Source: 66-474 sp036279975
GTDB taxonomy: Bacteria; Pseudomonadota; Gammaproteobacteria; Xanthomonadales; Rhodanobacteraceae
Direction of reading: 5' to 3'
DNA: 64,000 nucleotides
Assembly (NCBI GenBank): GCA_036279975.1
Contig: DASURP010000025.1
Coordinates: forward strand, 1 to 64,000
Positions 53,340 through 62,141 of this stretch are shown here, in pieces. The notes beneath the pieces are model-generated. The model had not been told where the DNA came from, did not search any database, and saw nothing but the letters and a program-made list of their open reading frames with translations. Each line of letters begins with the position of its first letter. The first letter of the stretch is position 1. The position numbers were made by a program, and so were the translations under genes.

Positions 53340-53663
53340 TCAAAAGGGCAGCTTGAACCCGGGCGGCAGGTTCATTCCCGCACTCACGCCGCCAAGCTTT
53401 TGCTGGCTGATCTCGCTGACCTTGTTGACCGCGTCGTTGACCGCGGCGGCAACCATGTCCTCGGCCATCTCCGGGTCTTCCGCCATCAGCTTGCGGTCGA
53501 TGCGCACGCGCCGAACCTCGTGGCGGCCCGTCATCGTGACTTCCACCATCCCGCCGCCCGCGCCCCCGGTGACTTCCAGCTTCGCGATTTCTTCCTGCGC
53601 GCGCTTCAGGTCCTCTTGCATGCGCTGCGCCTGTTGCATCAATTGTCCGATTTGTCCTTTCAT
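53340..53663 (-). CDS. ybaB: YbaB/EbfC nucleoid-associated protein
   Basis: A 107-residue protein (MKGQIGQLMQQAQRMQEDLK) with the family core VEVTMTGRHEVRRVRID and a Gly/Pro tail. It binds DNA as a dimer. Its ATG overlaps the dnaX stop. It is followed by a repeat, then recR. Confidence 0.94.
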   Translation of the reverse strand: MKGQIGQLMQQAQRMQEDLKRAQEEIAKLEVTGGAGGGMVEVTMTGRHEVRRVRIDRKLMAEDPEMAEDMVAAAVNDAVNKVSEISQQKLGGVSAGMNLPPGFKLPF

Positions 53664-55306
53664 GCGTGTCTGCCTGCGGGTCGAATGCTTTCGGGAATGA
53701 CCTGCGCGCCGAGTTGGCGCTGCATGTCCTGGACGATCGGATCCTCCGCCATGGCGCGTTCGGTGGCGGCCTGTTCGTCGGAGTGCGCCTTGGCCGCGCG
53801 GCTGGCGGGGGTCTCGGCGACGACCGCGTGCACGATCCGCACCCGCAACTTGTGCCCGATCGCCTCACCGAGCTGGTCCTGCAACTGCGCGCGCACGGCA
53901 TCGCTGTTGAAGACCGCGTGCTCGGGTTTGAGGACCAGCGTCAACACGTTGCCCTCGAACGATTTCGGCACCGCGTGTCGTGCGAGCTGGCCGACCGGAC
54001 CGCCCAGGCCCGCCTTCCGGATCCATGCTTCCCAATCGGCGACTCCATCGATCCTGGGCGCAGCGGCCGCGGGCCTTGCCGGCGGTTCCGGTGCATCCGC
54101 GGCGCCATTCGCACGCGCCGGCCTGCCCTGCGGCACCGGCGCTGCGGCGTCCGCCGCCGATCGCGTTGCCGTACGCCTGGCCGCCGCAGGCTCCGCGCGC
54201 TGTGCGGCACCTTCGGCGCCGGCCGCGTCCGCACGAAACGCCAGCATGCGCAGCAGCGTCATCTCGAAACCCGAGCGCGCATCGGGCGCCAGTGGCAAAT
54301 CGTGGCGGCCGTTCAACGCGAACTGGTACCACACCTGCACTTCCTGGGGGTCGACCTTGCCCGCCAGCTCGTCCAGCACCTCGCGCTCGGTCTCGTCGCC
54401 CGCGAAATCCGGCACCAACTGCCGCAACTGGATCCGGTGCAGCGCGGTGGCGAGCTGCTCCAGCACCACCGCGAAATCGGGCGAGAGGCCAGCGATGCGC
54501 CCGGCTTCCGCGAGCAGCGCCTTGCCATCGGTAGCGGCCAGGGCGCGCAACATCACGCCGACATCGTTGTCGGCGATGGTGCCAAGCATCGCGCGCACGT
54601 CATCCGCCTTCAGCGTGCCGCCGCCGTGGGCGATGGCCTGGTCCAGCAGCGACAAACCATCACGCAGGGACCCGTCCGCGCCACGCGCGAGGGCCGCGAT
54701 CGCGCCTTCATCGAAGCCGACGCCCTCCTTGCCCAGGATCATCCGCATCTGCCCCGCGACCTGCTCGGGCAGCAACCGCTTCAAGCCGAACTTCAGGCAG
54801 CGCGACAGCACCGTCACCGGCAGCTTCTGCGGGTCGGTGGTCGCCAGCAGGAACTTCACGTGTTCGGGGGGCTCCTCCAGCGTCTTCAGCAGCGCGTTGA
54901 ACGCGCTCTTGGAGAGCATGTGCACCTCGTCCACCAGGTACACCTTGTAACGGCCTTGCGCCGGTGCGTACTGGGCATTCTCGATCACTTCGCGCACATC
55001 GTCCACGCCGGTATTGCTGGCCGCGTCGATCTCGATCAAGTCCACGAAACGACCCGCGTCCACCGCCTTGCAGATCGCACACTCGCCGCACGGGTGCGCC
55101 GACATGCCTTTCTCGCAGTTGAGCGACTTCGCGAAGATACGCGCGATGGTGGTCTTGCCAACGCCACGGGTGCCGGTGAAAAGATAGGCGTGGTGCACCC
55201 GGCCGGAATCCAGCGCGTGCGTCAGCGCCCTGACGACGTGTTCCTGCCCGACCAGTTCATCGAACTGCTTCGGGCGCCACTTGCGGGCAAGGACCTGATA
55301 GCTCAT
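53660..55306 (-). CDS. dnaX: DNA polymerase III subunits tau/gamma
   Basis: About 548 residues from ATG 55306 (MSYQVLARKWRPKQFDELVG); an ATG three codons upstream is possible. The AAA+ core has Walker A TGTRGVGKTTIARIF, a zinc module (CEKGMSAHPCGECAICK), YLVDEVHMLS and SRCLKF. A variable Ala/Pro-rich region precedes the tau C-terminal domain. I saw no A-AAA-AAG slippage site, so a separate gamma form is not evident. It lies downstream of ffs and overlaps ybaB. Confidence 0.94.
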   Translation of the reverse strand: MSYQVLARKWRPKQFDELVGQEHVVRALTHALDSGRVHHAYLFTGTRGVGKTTIARIFAKSLNCEKGMSAHPCGECAICKAVDAGRFVDLIEIDAASNTGVDDVREVIENAQYAPAQGRYKVYLVDEVHMLSKSAFNALLKTLEEPPEHVKFLLATTDPQKLPVTVLSRCLKFGLKRLLPEQVAGQMRMILGKEGVGFDEGAIAALARGADGSLRDGLSLLDQAIAHGGGTLKADDVRAMLGTIADNDVGVMLRALAATDGKALLAEAGRIAGLSPDFAVVLEQLATALHRIQLRQLVPDFAGDETEREVLDELAGKVDPQEVQVWYQFALNGRHDLPLAPDARSGFEMTLLRMLAFRADAAGAEGAAQRAEPAAARRTATRSAADAAAPVPQGRPARANGAADAPEPPARPAAAAPRIDGVADWEAWIRKAGLGGPVGQLARHAVPKSFEGNVLTLVLKPEHAVFNSDAVRAQLQDQLGEAIGHKLRVRIVHAVVAETPASRAAKAHSDEQAATERAMAEDPIVQDMQRQLGAQVIPESIRPAGRHA

Positions 55307-55356
55307 GTTCCCCATTGTGCCAAGTCATGGCGGCGAGACCAAGCCAAAATGGCGGC

Positions 55357-55461
55357 AGCCCCGCCAGCGTATCTCCGGCGCACGAGTCGATCGATACCGT
55401 TGCTGCCTTCCGGCCCTGGCGGAATTTTCGATTTATCGTCGCGGAGGCGCCGACGGGGCCA
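55357..55461 (-). ncRNA. ffs: Signal recognition particle RNA (4.5S, small type)
   Basis: On the minus strand the conserved apical loop reads GCCAGGGCCGGAAGGCAGCAACGG, the Ffh-binding hallmark. The ends GGCCCCG (5', from ~55461) and CGGGGCT (3', to ~55357) pair to close the rod. It lies directly upstream of dnaX, a common location in this group. Ends are approximate by a few bases. Confidence 0.9.
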
Positions 55462-55471
55462 CCATGAACAT

Positions 55472-55586
55472 TGAAACTGGCGGAGAGGGCGGGATATGTT
55501 CGCATCATCCATGATGCTCACCCCTCGCAACGCTCGGGGCCGACCTTCGGTTGTCCGAATTTGCTCCCGGCGAATTCGTCGAACCC
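55472..55586. repeat. tRNA-Ser 3' fragment with structured 83-bp insert (copy A)
   Basis: 55472-55495 is identical to the 24 bp at 55626-55649 that hold the tRNA-Ser 3' end. It is followed by an 83-bp segment (55496-55578) and then TCGAACCC, the other side of the T-loop. The insert has its own hairpins, such as GCATCAT/ATGATGC and CGAATT/GAATTCG. The rest of the tRNA is missing from this copy. Confidence 0.75.
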
Positions 55587-55631
55587 TGCGGGTTCTCACC
55601 CGCCTCTGCATCTCACGATTTTTCCTGAAAC

Positions 55632-55724
55632 TGGCGGAGAGGGCGGGATTCGAACCCGCGAAGCGGGGTTTAGCCGCTTACACACTTTCCAGGCGTGCTC
55701 CTTCGACCGCTCGGACACCTCTCC
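55632..55724 (-). tRNA. tRNA-Ser (GGA)
   Basis: 93 nt including encoded CCA (55632-55634). Acceptor GGAGAGG (5' end at 55724) pairs with CCTCTCC. The anticodon loop CTGGAAA gives GGA. A long variable arm, typical of tRNA-Ser, and an intact T-loop (GGTTCGAATCC) are present. It precedes ffs-dnaX on the same strand. Confidence 0.95.
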
Positions 55725-55757
55725 GGGTTATTGGTTCGATCCCGCCCGAGGCGGGAT

Positions 55758-55838
55758 ATGCTCGCATCGTCCCTGATGCTCGCCCCTCGCTGCGCTCGGG
55801 GCCGCCTGTGGTGTCCGAATTCGTTCCCGACGAATTCG
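55758..55838. repeat. Structured 81-bp insert in T-loop context (copy B)
   Basis: Homologous to 55496-55578 and again flanked by GGCGGGAT on one side and TCGAACCC on the other. The final hairpin is perfect here (CGAATTCG with CGAATTCG, loop of seven). Confidence 0.75.
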
Positions 55839-55913
55839 TCGAACCCGCGAAGCGGGGTTTGGCCGCTTACACACTTTCCAGGCGTGCTCCTTCGACCGCT
55901 CGGACACCTCTCC
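55839..55913 (-). pseudogene. Truncated tRNA-Ser (GGA) copy
   Basis: Matches the functional tRNA-Ser from its 5' end (GGAGAGG at 55907-55913) through the anticodon and variable arm to the T-loop, with one difference (GGCCG for AGCCG on the plus strand). The 3' side of the T arm and the acceptor strand are replaced by insert copy B, so it cannot make a normal tRNA. Confidence 0.85.
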
Positions 55914-55959
55914 GGGAAAGTGGACGCTGCAGGATAATGGCATCAACGGCTGCGGGCAA

Positions 55960-56385
55960 TCATTTCCGCAGTCCAGGTTCCGGGTGCAACCACTCCGACG
56001 GACCTTCCACGTAATGCTCGCGCTTCCAGACCGGCACGCGTGCCTTGACCTCGTCGATGATATAGCGGCAGGCGTCGAACGCGGCGGCGCGGTGCCCGGC
56101 CGATGCGCCCGCCCAAACCGCCACCTCACCGAGCGCAAGGTCACCCACCCGGTGCACGCACACGACGCGATCGACGGCGTAGCGGTGGTGCGCTTCCGCG
56201 ACAATGCGCACGCCTTCGGCCTGTGCAAGGTCGGCGTAAGCCTGGTAGGACAACCCATGCACCGCCCGTCCGTCGTTGTGGTCGCGAACGCGCCCTTCGA
56301 AACAGACGACCGCCCCCACCCCGCGCGCCTCCAGTGCACCCCGCAGGCGTGCAACATCAATGGGCACCTCGCTGATCGCGAACAT
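55960..56385 (-). CDS. moaE: Molybdopterin synthase, large (catalytic) subunit
   Basis: A 141-residue protein from ATG 56385. GAVVCFEGRVRDHNDG, the active-site region HRVGDLALGEVAVWAG and the conserved Lys region EVKARVPVWKREHY match MoaE. With MoaD it inserts two sulfurs into cyclic pyranopterin phosphate. It starts 1 bp after the moaD stop. Confidence 0.94.
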   Translation of the reverse strand: MFAISEVPIDVARLRGALEARGVGAVVCFEGRVRDHNDGRAVHGLSYQAYADLAQAEGVRIVAEAHHRYAVDRVVCVHRVGDLALGEVAVWAGASAGHRAAAFDACRYIIDEVKARVPVWKREHYVEGPSEWLHPEPGLRK

Positions 56386-56386
56386 C

Positions 56387-56626
56387 TCAGCCCCCGCTGA
56401 CCGGCGGCAGGAACACCACTTCATCGTTGTCGGCGAGTCGATGATTCCAGTCGGTGAACGCGCCATTCACCGCGACGCGCAGGCGATCCGGCGCGAAGGT
56501 GAACCCGTGCCGCGCCGCCAGTTCGGCGTATAGCGCGCGCACATCGCGTGCCTCGCTCGCCACGGTTTCCCCGGCGCAGCCCACGGCATCCGACAGCGCT
56601 GCGAAGTACAGCAACCGGTAGTTCAT
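56387..56626 (-). CDS. moaD: Molybdopterin synthase, sulfur-carrier subunit
   Basis: A 79-residue ubiquitin-fold protein ending VFLPPVSGG; the C-terminal Gly-Gly is the site of thiocarboxylation. The start ATG 56626 overlaps the moaC stop. It is placed between moaC and moaE. Confidence 0.93.
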   Translation of the reverse strand: MNYRLLYFAALSDAVGCAGETVASEARDVRALYAELAARHGFTFAPDRLRVAVNGAFTDWNHRLADNDEVVFLPPVSGG

Positions 56627-57123
56627 GGCGTCGTGCCCTTCCCTGCTTTCACGCTTCGCTTGCCGCCGGATTTTTCCAGCAGGCGAACGCCCGTGATCAC
56701 GATTCCGTGCGACAGCGCCTTGCACATGTCGTAGACCGTCAGCGCCGCGACGCTGGCGCCGGTCAGGGCTTCCATTTCGACGCCGGTCTTGTGCGAAATC
56801 GCGACTTCGCAGCGTATGGCGAGTTCGGTGTCCGACACGAAATCCGCCTCGATGCGGCAGCGCTCGATCGCCAGCGGGTGGCAGAACGGGATCAACTCGT
56901 GGGTGCGCTTGGCCGCCATGGTGCCGGCCACGATGGCGGTATCGACCACCGGTCCCTTGGGCCCGCGCATGCCGCCCGCCCGCAAGCTGTCGGCGACCTT
57001 TTTCGGAAAGCGCACCACCGCCTCGGCCACCGCCTGGCGCGCGCTGACGGGCTTGCCGCCCACGTCGACCATGCGCGGACGGTTCGATGCATCGATGTGG
57101 GACAGCTTGTTTTTTTGTGTCAT
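56623..57123 (-). CDS. moaC: Cyclic pyranopterin monophosphate synthase
   Basis: A 166-residue protein from ATG 57123. Family signatures include FCHPLAIERCRIEADF, VEMEALTGASVAALTVYDMCKAL and the closing KSGGKR. It converts the MoaA product to cPMP. The 73-bp gap to moaA contains a short hairpin repeat (CCCGGC/GCCGGG, 57141-57156). Confidence 0.95.
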   Translation of the reverse strand: MTQKNKLSHIDASNRPRMVDVGGKPVSARQAVAEAVVRFPKKVADSLRAGGMRGPKGPVVDTAIVAGTMAAKRTHELIPFCHPLAIERCRIEADFVSDTELAIRCEVAISHKTGVEMEALTGASVAALTVYDMCKALSHGIVITGVRLLEKSGGKRSVKAGKGTTP

Positions 57124-57196
57124 GGTCGAAGTCACTGGGTCCCGGCTTGCGCCGGGATGACGAGCCTGGAAACCCGAACGCAGGCGAGCGTGTTCG

Positions 57197-58242
<1,046 letters not shown>

Positions 58243-58243
<1 letters not shown>

Positions 58244-59064
58244 CAGCCCGCCTCCGCGCGCACCGGGTTCGGCGCATGCAATGGATAACGGCCATCCGGT
58301 GCCGCGGTCCGAAAGCCGCGCCCACGCAGTGCCTGGGCATCGGACTCGCTGCCGAAGTGGTAGAGCAGCAATCGCTCGCGCAATTCGGCGGGATACTCCC
58401 GCTCCAGGTCATCGGCGCCGGCATGCGATGCGTTGCCGACCAACGCGCAATCGTGCGCGACCAGAGTGTGGGCATCGGCGACCGCAGCGAGCGTCTCCGG
58501 GATCGGCCGCGTGTCGCCGGTCCAGGCAAAGCAGCCGGCCAACACCACGCCGAACGACGTGCCGGGCGCATGGTGGCGCGTCGCGAACACGTCGAACCAC
58601 CAGTCGTCCAGCCAGAACCCGCGCGACAACGCGACCAGGCGAAACCCCTCCCAGAAATTTGCCCCGCCTTCGGCGACGGCGTTGGGGTAGTCGGCGAGCC
58701 GCGCCTGCAGGATCGGCACCAGGTTGGCGTGCATGAACAACTTGACGCTTCCGCGTCGCTGCGGACGGAACCACGCACTGTGGAACAGCCGCTCCAGTCC
58801 TGCGACGTGGTCCATGTGGCCGTGGGTGATGAAAACGGCCGGCGGCAGTGCGCCATAGCTGCGCAGGTAGTGTTCGAGCGTGCCCGGGCCGCAATCGATC
58901 AACAGCATCGGCTGGCCATTGCGTTCCAGCACCGCGCCGGATGCGCCCAGATCGACCGCGCTTGCGGCCCCCGTGCCGAGCACGTGCAGTGACCACGCGT
59001 CTTGACCGGTGGCGGTCGCGGGCGTGTCTTCGTCGTACCCCGCATTGGTTGCCGTGTTCTTCAT
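58243..59064 (-). CDS. MBL-fold metallo-hydrolase
   Basis: A 273-residue metallo-beta-lactamase-fold protein. The metal motif is THGHMDHVAGL (HxHxDH). Further ligands lie in the WTGDTRPIP and HDCALVGNASHAG segments, as in ribonuclease Z-like or arylsulfatase-type hydrolases. The substrate is unknown. It overlaps kdkA upstream by 4 bp (ATGA) and touches moaA downstream, so it is probably co-transcribed with the moa genes. Confidence 0.85.
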
Positions 59065-59840
59065 GCACCTTTCTTCATGCGTTGCCCCCCGGTGCCGCGC
59101 TCGTAGGCGCGCATCAAGGGGGTCCAGATTTCCCGATCCAAAGTCGTCTCGTCATGATCGCACGCGCCAACCTTCAGCAGCGAGCGCTTGAGCCGTGCGA
59201 GGTTGGACAATTTCCAGGCCGTGCCGGTCACGCGGACTTCGCCACGATCGAAATCGATCAACCACAATTCTCCCTTCGCCAGCAGGATATTGTGCGCGTT
59301 CAGATCGGCGTGATCCACGCCTCCGGCATGGAAACGCGCGACCAACGCGCCGACCTGCCCGGCCAACGCGCCATCGAAGCGTTGCGCTTCAATGACCTGC
59401 GTGAGGGTCTTGGCACCTTCGATCTCGCGCGTGATCAGGTCGGCCGTGTAGTACGGGCCGCGCCGCTGGTATCGCGCCGCGATCGGCGCCGGCACCGGCA
59501 AGCCGCGCATGCGCAACTCGGCCAGCAACCGGAACTCCGCGAAACCACGGCTGCGGGTGCGCCCGTTCCACACGTAACGATCGCCCAGCAACGGCTGCAT
59601 CCATCCGCCGCGCCGGTAATGGCGCAGCACGCAGGGACCGTCCGGCGTATCCAGGAAGGCGACACCGCCGCGCCCGGCCTCCGCGGTCCGCAATCGGTTT
59701 TGCGCCTGCCACCACGCGCGGTCGAACCAGTCGCGCGTCGGCGCCTCGGACAAACTGGCGTCGAATACCATGGCGCCGTTGCCGGATGCGACAATACGCG
59801 GGTCGACCGTGCGGTGCTCATCGGTTGGATGCGTCGGCAT
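59061..59840 (-). CDS. kdkA: 3-deoxy-D-manno-octulosonic acid (Kdo) kinase
   Basis: A 259-residue protein kinase-like fold. ATG 59840 was chosen because GGTGGTG precedes it. The catalytic loop is VDHADLNAHNILL and the metal motif is LIDFDRGEV, as in the KdkA/RfaP family that phosphorylates Kdo of the lipopolysaccharide inner core. LRHYRRGGWMQPLLGDRYVW is characteristic of KdkA. The divergent heptosyltransferase-like gene starts 26 bp away. Confidence 0.92.
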   Translation of the reverse strand: MPTHPTDEHRTVDPRIVASGNGAMVFDASLSEAPTRDWFDRAWWQAQNRLRTAEAGRGGVAFLDTPDGPCVLRHYRRGGWMQPLLGDRYVWNGRTRSRGFAEFRLLAELRMRGLPVPAPIAARYQRRGPYYTADLITREIEGAKTLTQVIEAQRFDGALAGQVGALVARFHAGGVDHADLNAHNILLAKGELWLIDFDRGEVRVTGTAWKLSNLARLKRSLLKVGACDHDETTLDREIWTPLMRAYERGTGGQRMKKGA

Positions 59841-59866
59841 GTTCACCACCCAAGTCTAGCAACCGG

Positions 59867-60913
59867 ATGACCGAAGTTCCCGAAACCATCTGCCTGTTGC
59901 GCACCTCCGCCCTTGGCGACGTGACCCACGTGGTGCCGCTGGTGCGCACGTTGCAGGCCGCATGGCCGGCAACGCGCCTGACCTGGATCGTCGGCAAGCT
60001 GGAGTACAAGCTGGTCGGCGACATCACCGGCGTCGAATTCGTGGTGTTCGACAAGACCGCCGGCATCGACGGCTACCGTGCCGTACGCGCGGTGCTGGCG
60101 GGCCGCCGCTTCGATGCGCTGCTGCACCTGCAGGTCGCGTTGCGCGCCAATCTGCTGAGCCTGGCCGTGCGCGCCGGCCGCAGGATCGGTTACGACCGCG
60201 CCCGCGCCAGGGATTTGCACGGGTTGTTCGTGCGCGAGCGCATCCCCGCGCGCAGCGGCGAACACGTACTGGACGCGCTGGGCAGCTTCGTCGAACCGCT
60301 GGGATTGAAACAGACACGCGTGCGCTGGGACATCCCGATCCCCGACGACGCGCACGCATGGGCGGCTTCGCAATGGCCCGGCGACGGGCAACCGACGCTG
60401 CTGGTCAGCGCAGCTTCGAGCCACACGTTGCGCAACTGGCGCCCGGAGCGCTACGCCGCCGCTGCCGATCACGCCGCTGCGGCGCTGCACATGCGCGTCG
60501 TGCTCACGGGTGGGCCGTCCGCCGGCGAGCGCGCACTGGGCGACGCCATCCTCGCCCGGATGAAAACCCGGCCCCTGGACCTGATCGGCAAGGACACCTT
60601 GAAACGCGCGTTGGCGTTGTACCAGCGCGCCGCCATCGTGCTGAGTCCCGACGCCGGTCCCATGCACATGGCCAACGCGGTCGGGGCACGGGTGCTGGGC
60701 CTGCACGCCGCCAGCAATCCCGCCCGTTCCGGCCCCTACTCCGACCGCCGCTGGTGCGTGGATCGTTACGACGACGCCGCGCGCAAGTTCCTGCGCAAGC
60801 CCGCGTGCGCGATCCCGTGGGGCACCAAGATCGAATTCCCCGGCGTGATGGACCTGGTCACGCTCGACGACGTGGTCGGGCGGCTGGAGGCCGCGCTTCA
60901 GGCGGCGCCGTAA
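59867..60913 (+). CDS. Glycosyltransferase family 9 (heptosyltransferase-like)
   Basis: A 348-residue GT-B protein from ATG 59867. The N-terminal ICLLRTSALGDVTHVVPLV and the C-terminal VLSPDAGPMHMANAVGARVLGLHAASNP are classic for ADP-heptose:LPS heptosyltransferases. It likely adds a heptose in the inner core, consistent with kdkA next door. Heptosyltransferase I versus another GT9 role is not settled. Its 3' end overlaps the convergent DUF6165 gene by 16 bp. Confidence 0.9.
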   Translation: MTEVPETICLLRTSALGDVTHVVPLVRTLQAAWPATRLTWIVGKLEYKLVGDITGVEFVVFDKTAGIDGYRAVRAVLAGRRFDALLHLQVALRANLLSLAVRAGRRIGYDRARARDLHGLFVRERIPARSGEHVLDALGSFVEPLGLKQTRVRWDIPIPDDAHAWAASQWPGDGQPTLLVSAASSHTLRNWRPERYAAAADHAAAALHMRVVLTGGPSAGERALGDAILARMKTRPLDLIGKDTLKRALALYQRAAIVLSPDAGPMHMANAVGARVLGLHAASNPARSGPYSDRRWCVDRYDDAARKFLRKPACAIPWGTKIEFPGVMDLVTLDDVVGRLEAALQAAP

Positions 60914-61296
60914 CCCTGGTAGGACTTTTCTTCCACCAGCCGCGAGCCCAGCTTCAGGTTGATCGCGCGCTTGATCGCCGCGCGCTCGTCGTTGGTGTGG
61001 TACACCGCGCGCGCCAGCTCGATGAAACGCGCATCGAACGCCCGATCGCGTTCCTTGACGCGGATTTCATCCTCGATCTCCCACAGCGTCTCGTTGATGC
61101 GTTTCAAGCCGGCGCGTTCGGCGGAAATGTCGATGCGCGAGTGTTCATCCGCCTGCCAGAGGCGATCCAGCAGTTGCAGTTCGTCACGCACGTTGGCCAG
61201 TTTGGCCGCGTCGACGATGCGTTCGGACTTGATTTCGAGGATCGTGATTTTGTCGATCAATTCCCCATAAGACACCGGTGCGGAGATCAGGTTCAT
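60898..61296 (-). CDS. DUF6165 family protein
   Basis: A 132-residue helical protein (SYGELIDKITILEIKSERI ... LWEIEDEIRVKERDR). It fits the DUF6165 family often found among LPS or surface polysaccharide genes. Function is unknown. It is convergent with the GT9 gene, and their 3' ends overlap. Confidence 0.8.
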   Translation of the reverse strand: MNLISAPVSYGELIDKITILEIKSERIVDAAKLANVRDELQLLDRLWQADEHSRIDISAERAGLKRINETLWEIEDEIRVKERDRAFDARFIELARAVYHTNDERAAIKRAINLKLGSRLVEEKSYQGYGAA

Positions 61297-61436
61297 TTCG
61301 TGGTCACTCGGAAAAATGATGTGCAGCGTAACAACTCCGGCCGCTTCCTACACCCGGCCCTTGCATTTTGCGCGATCCACCCCAGAGTGCTGGTTGGTGC
61401 CCCCGTTGCGGCACGCCGATTCTGTGGAGCGCAGCA

Positions 61437-62132
61437 ATGAAAATCCTCATGGTGATGACATCGCACGGCCAGCTCGGCGAAACCGGCAAGCCGACCGGCC
61501 TGTGGCTGGAAGAACTGGCCGCCCCGTACTACGTATTCAGGGACGCGGGAGCCGAGGTCACCCTGGCCTCGCCTGCCGGCGGCCAGCCGCCGGTCGATCC
61601 TGGCAGCGAGCAGGCGGACAACCAGACCGCGGCCACCAGGCGCTTTCGCGCCGACGCCACGGCCATGGACGCATTGGCCCAAACCCACAAGCTGTCCGAA
61701 CTCGACCCCGAGGCCTACGACGCCCTGTTCTACCCGGGCGGCCATGGGCCCTTGTGGGACCTGGCCGGCAACAAGGATTCGCGCATCGTGATCGACAAGG
61801 CGTACGCCGCGGGCAAACCGGTCGCCGCGGTCTGCCATGGCGTGGCCGCCCTGCGCGATGCGCGCGGTCCGTTCGGGCTGCCGTTGGTGCGCGGCAAGGC
61901 CGTCACCGGGTTTTCCAATTCCGAGGAACGCGCTGCGGGATTGGCCGACGCCGTACCGTTCCTGGTCGAGGACATGCTCAAGGAGGCCGGCGGGGAGTAC
62001 TCCTGCGCCGCCGACTGGCAGTCCCACGTGGTGACCTCGGGCAACCTGATCACCGGGCAGAACCCGGCTTCATCCGTCGGCGCCGCCAAGGCCGTACTGC
62101 AGCAGCTGACGCGGCCCGCGCAGGCCGCCTGA
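61437..62132 (+). CDS. DJ-1/PfpI family (type 1 glutamine amidotransferase-like) protein
   Basis: A 231-residue protein of the DJ-1/PfpI superfamily. The nucleophile elbow is AAVCHGVAAL, the upstream Glu/Gly region is TGLWLEELAAPYYVF, and FYPGGHGPLWDL is the oxyanion strand. This Hsp31-like subgroup contains glyoxalase III-type or deglycase-like proteins. Reaction is not proven by sequence. It is convergent with the amidase (9-bp gap). Confidence 0.88.
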   Translation: MKILMVMTSHGQLGETGKPTGLWLEELAAPYYVFRDAGAEVTLASPAGGQPPVDPGSEQADNQTAATRRFRADATAMDALAQTHKLSELDPEAYDALFYPGGHGPLWDLAGNKDSRIVIDKAYAAGKPVAAVCHGVAALRDARGPFGLPLVRGKAVTGFSNSEERAAGLADAVPFLVEDMLKEAGGEYSCAADWQSHVVTSGNLITGQNPASSVGAAKAVLQQLTRPAQAA

Positions 62133-62141
62133 ACGCGGGCT

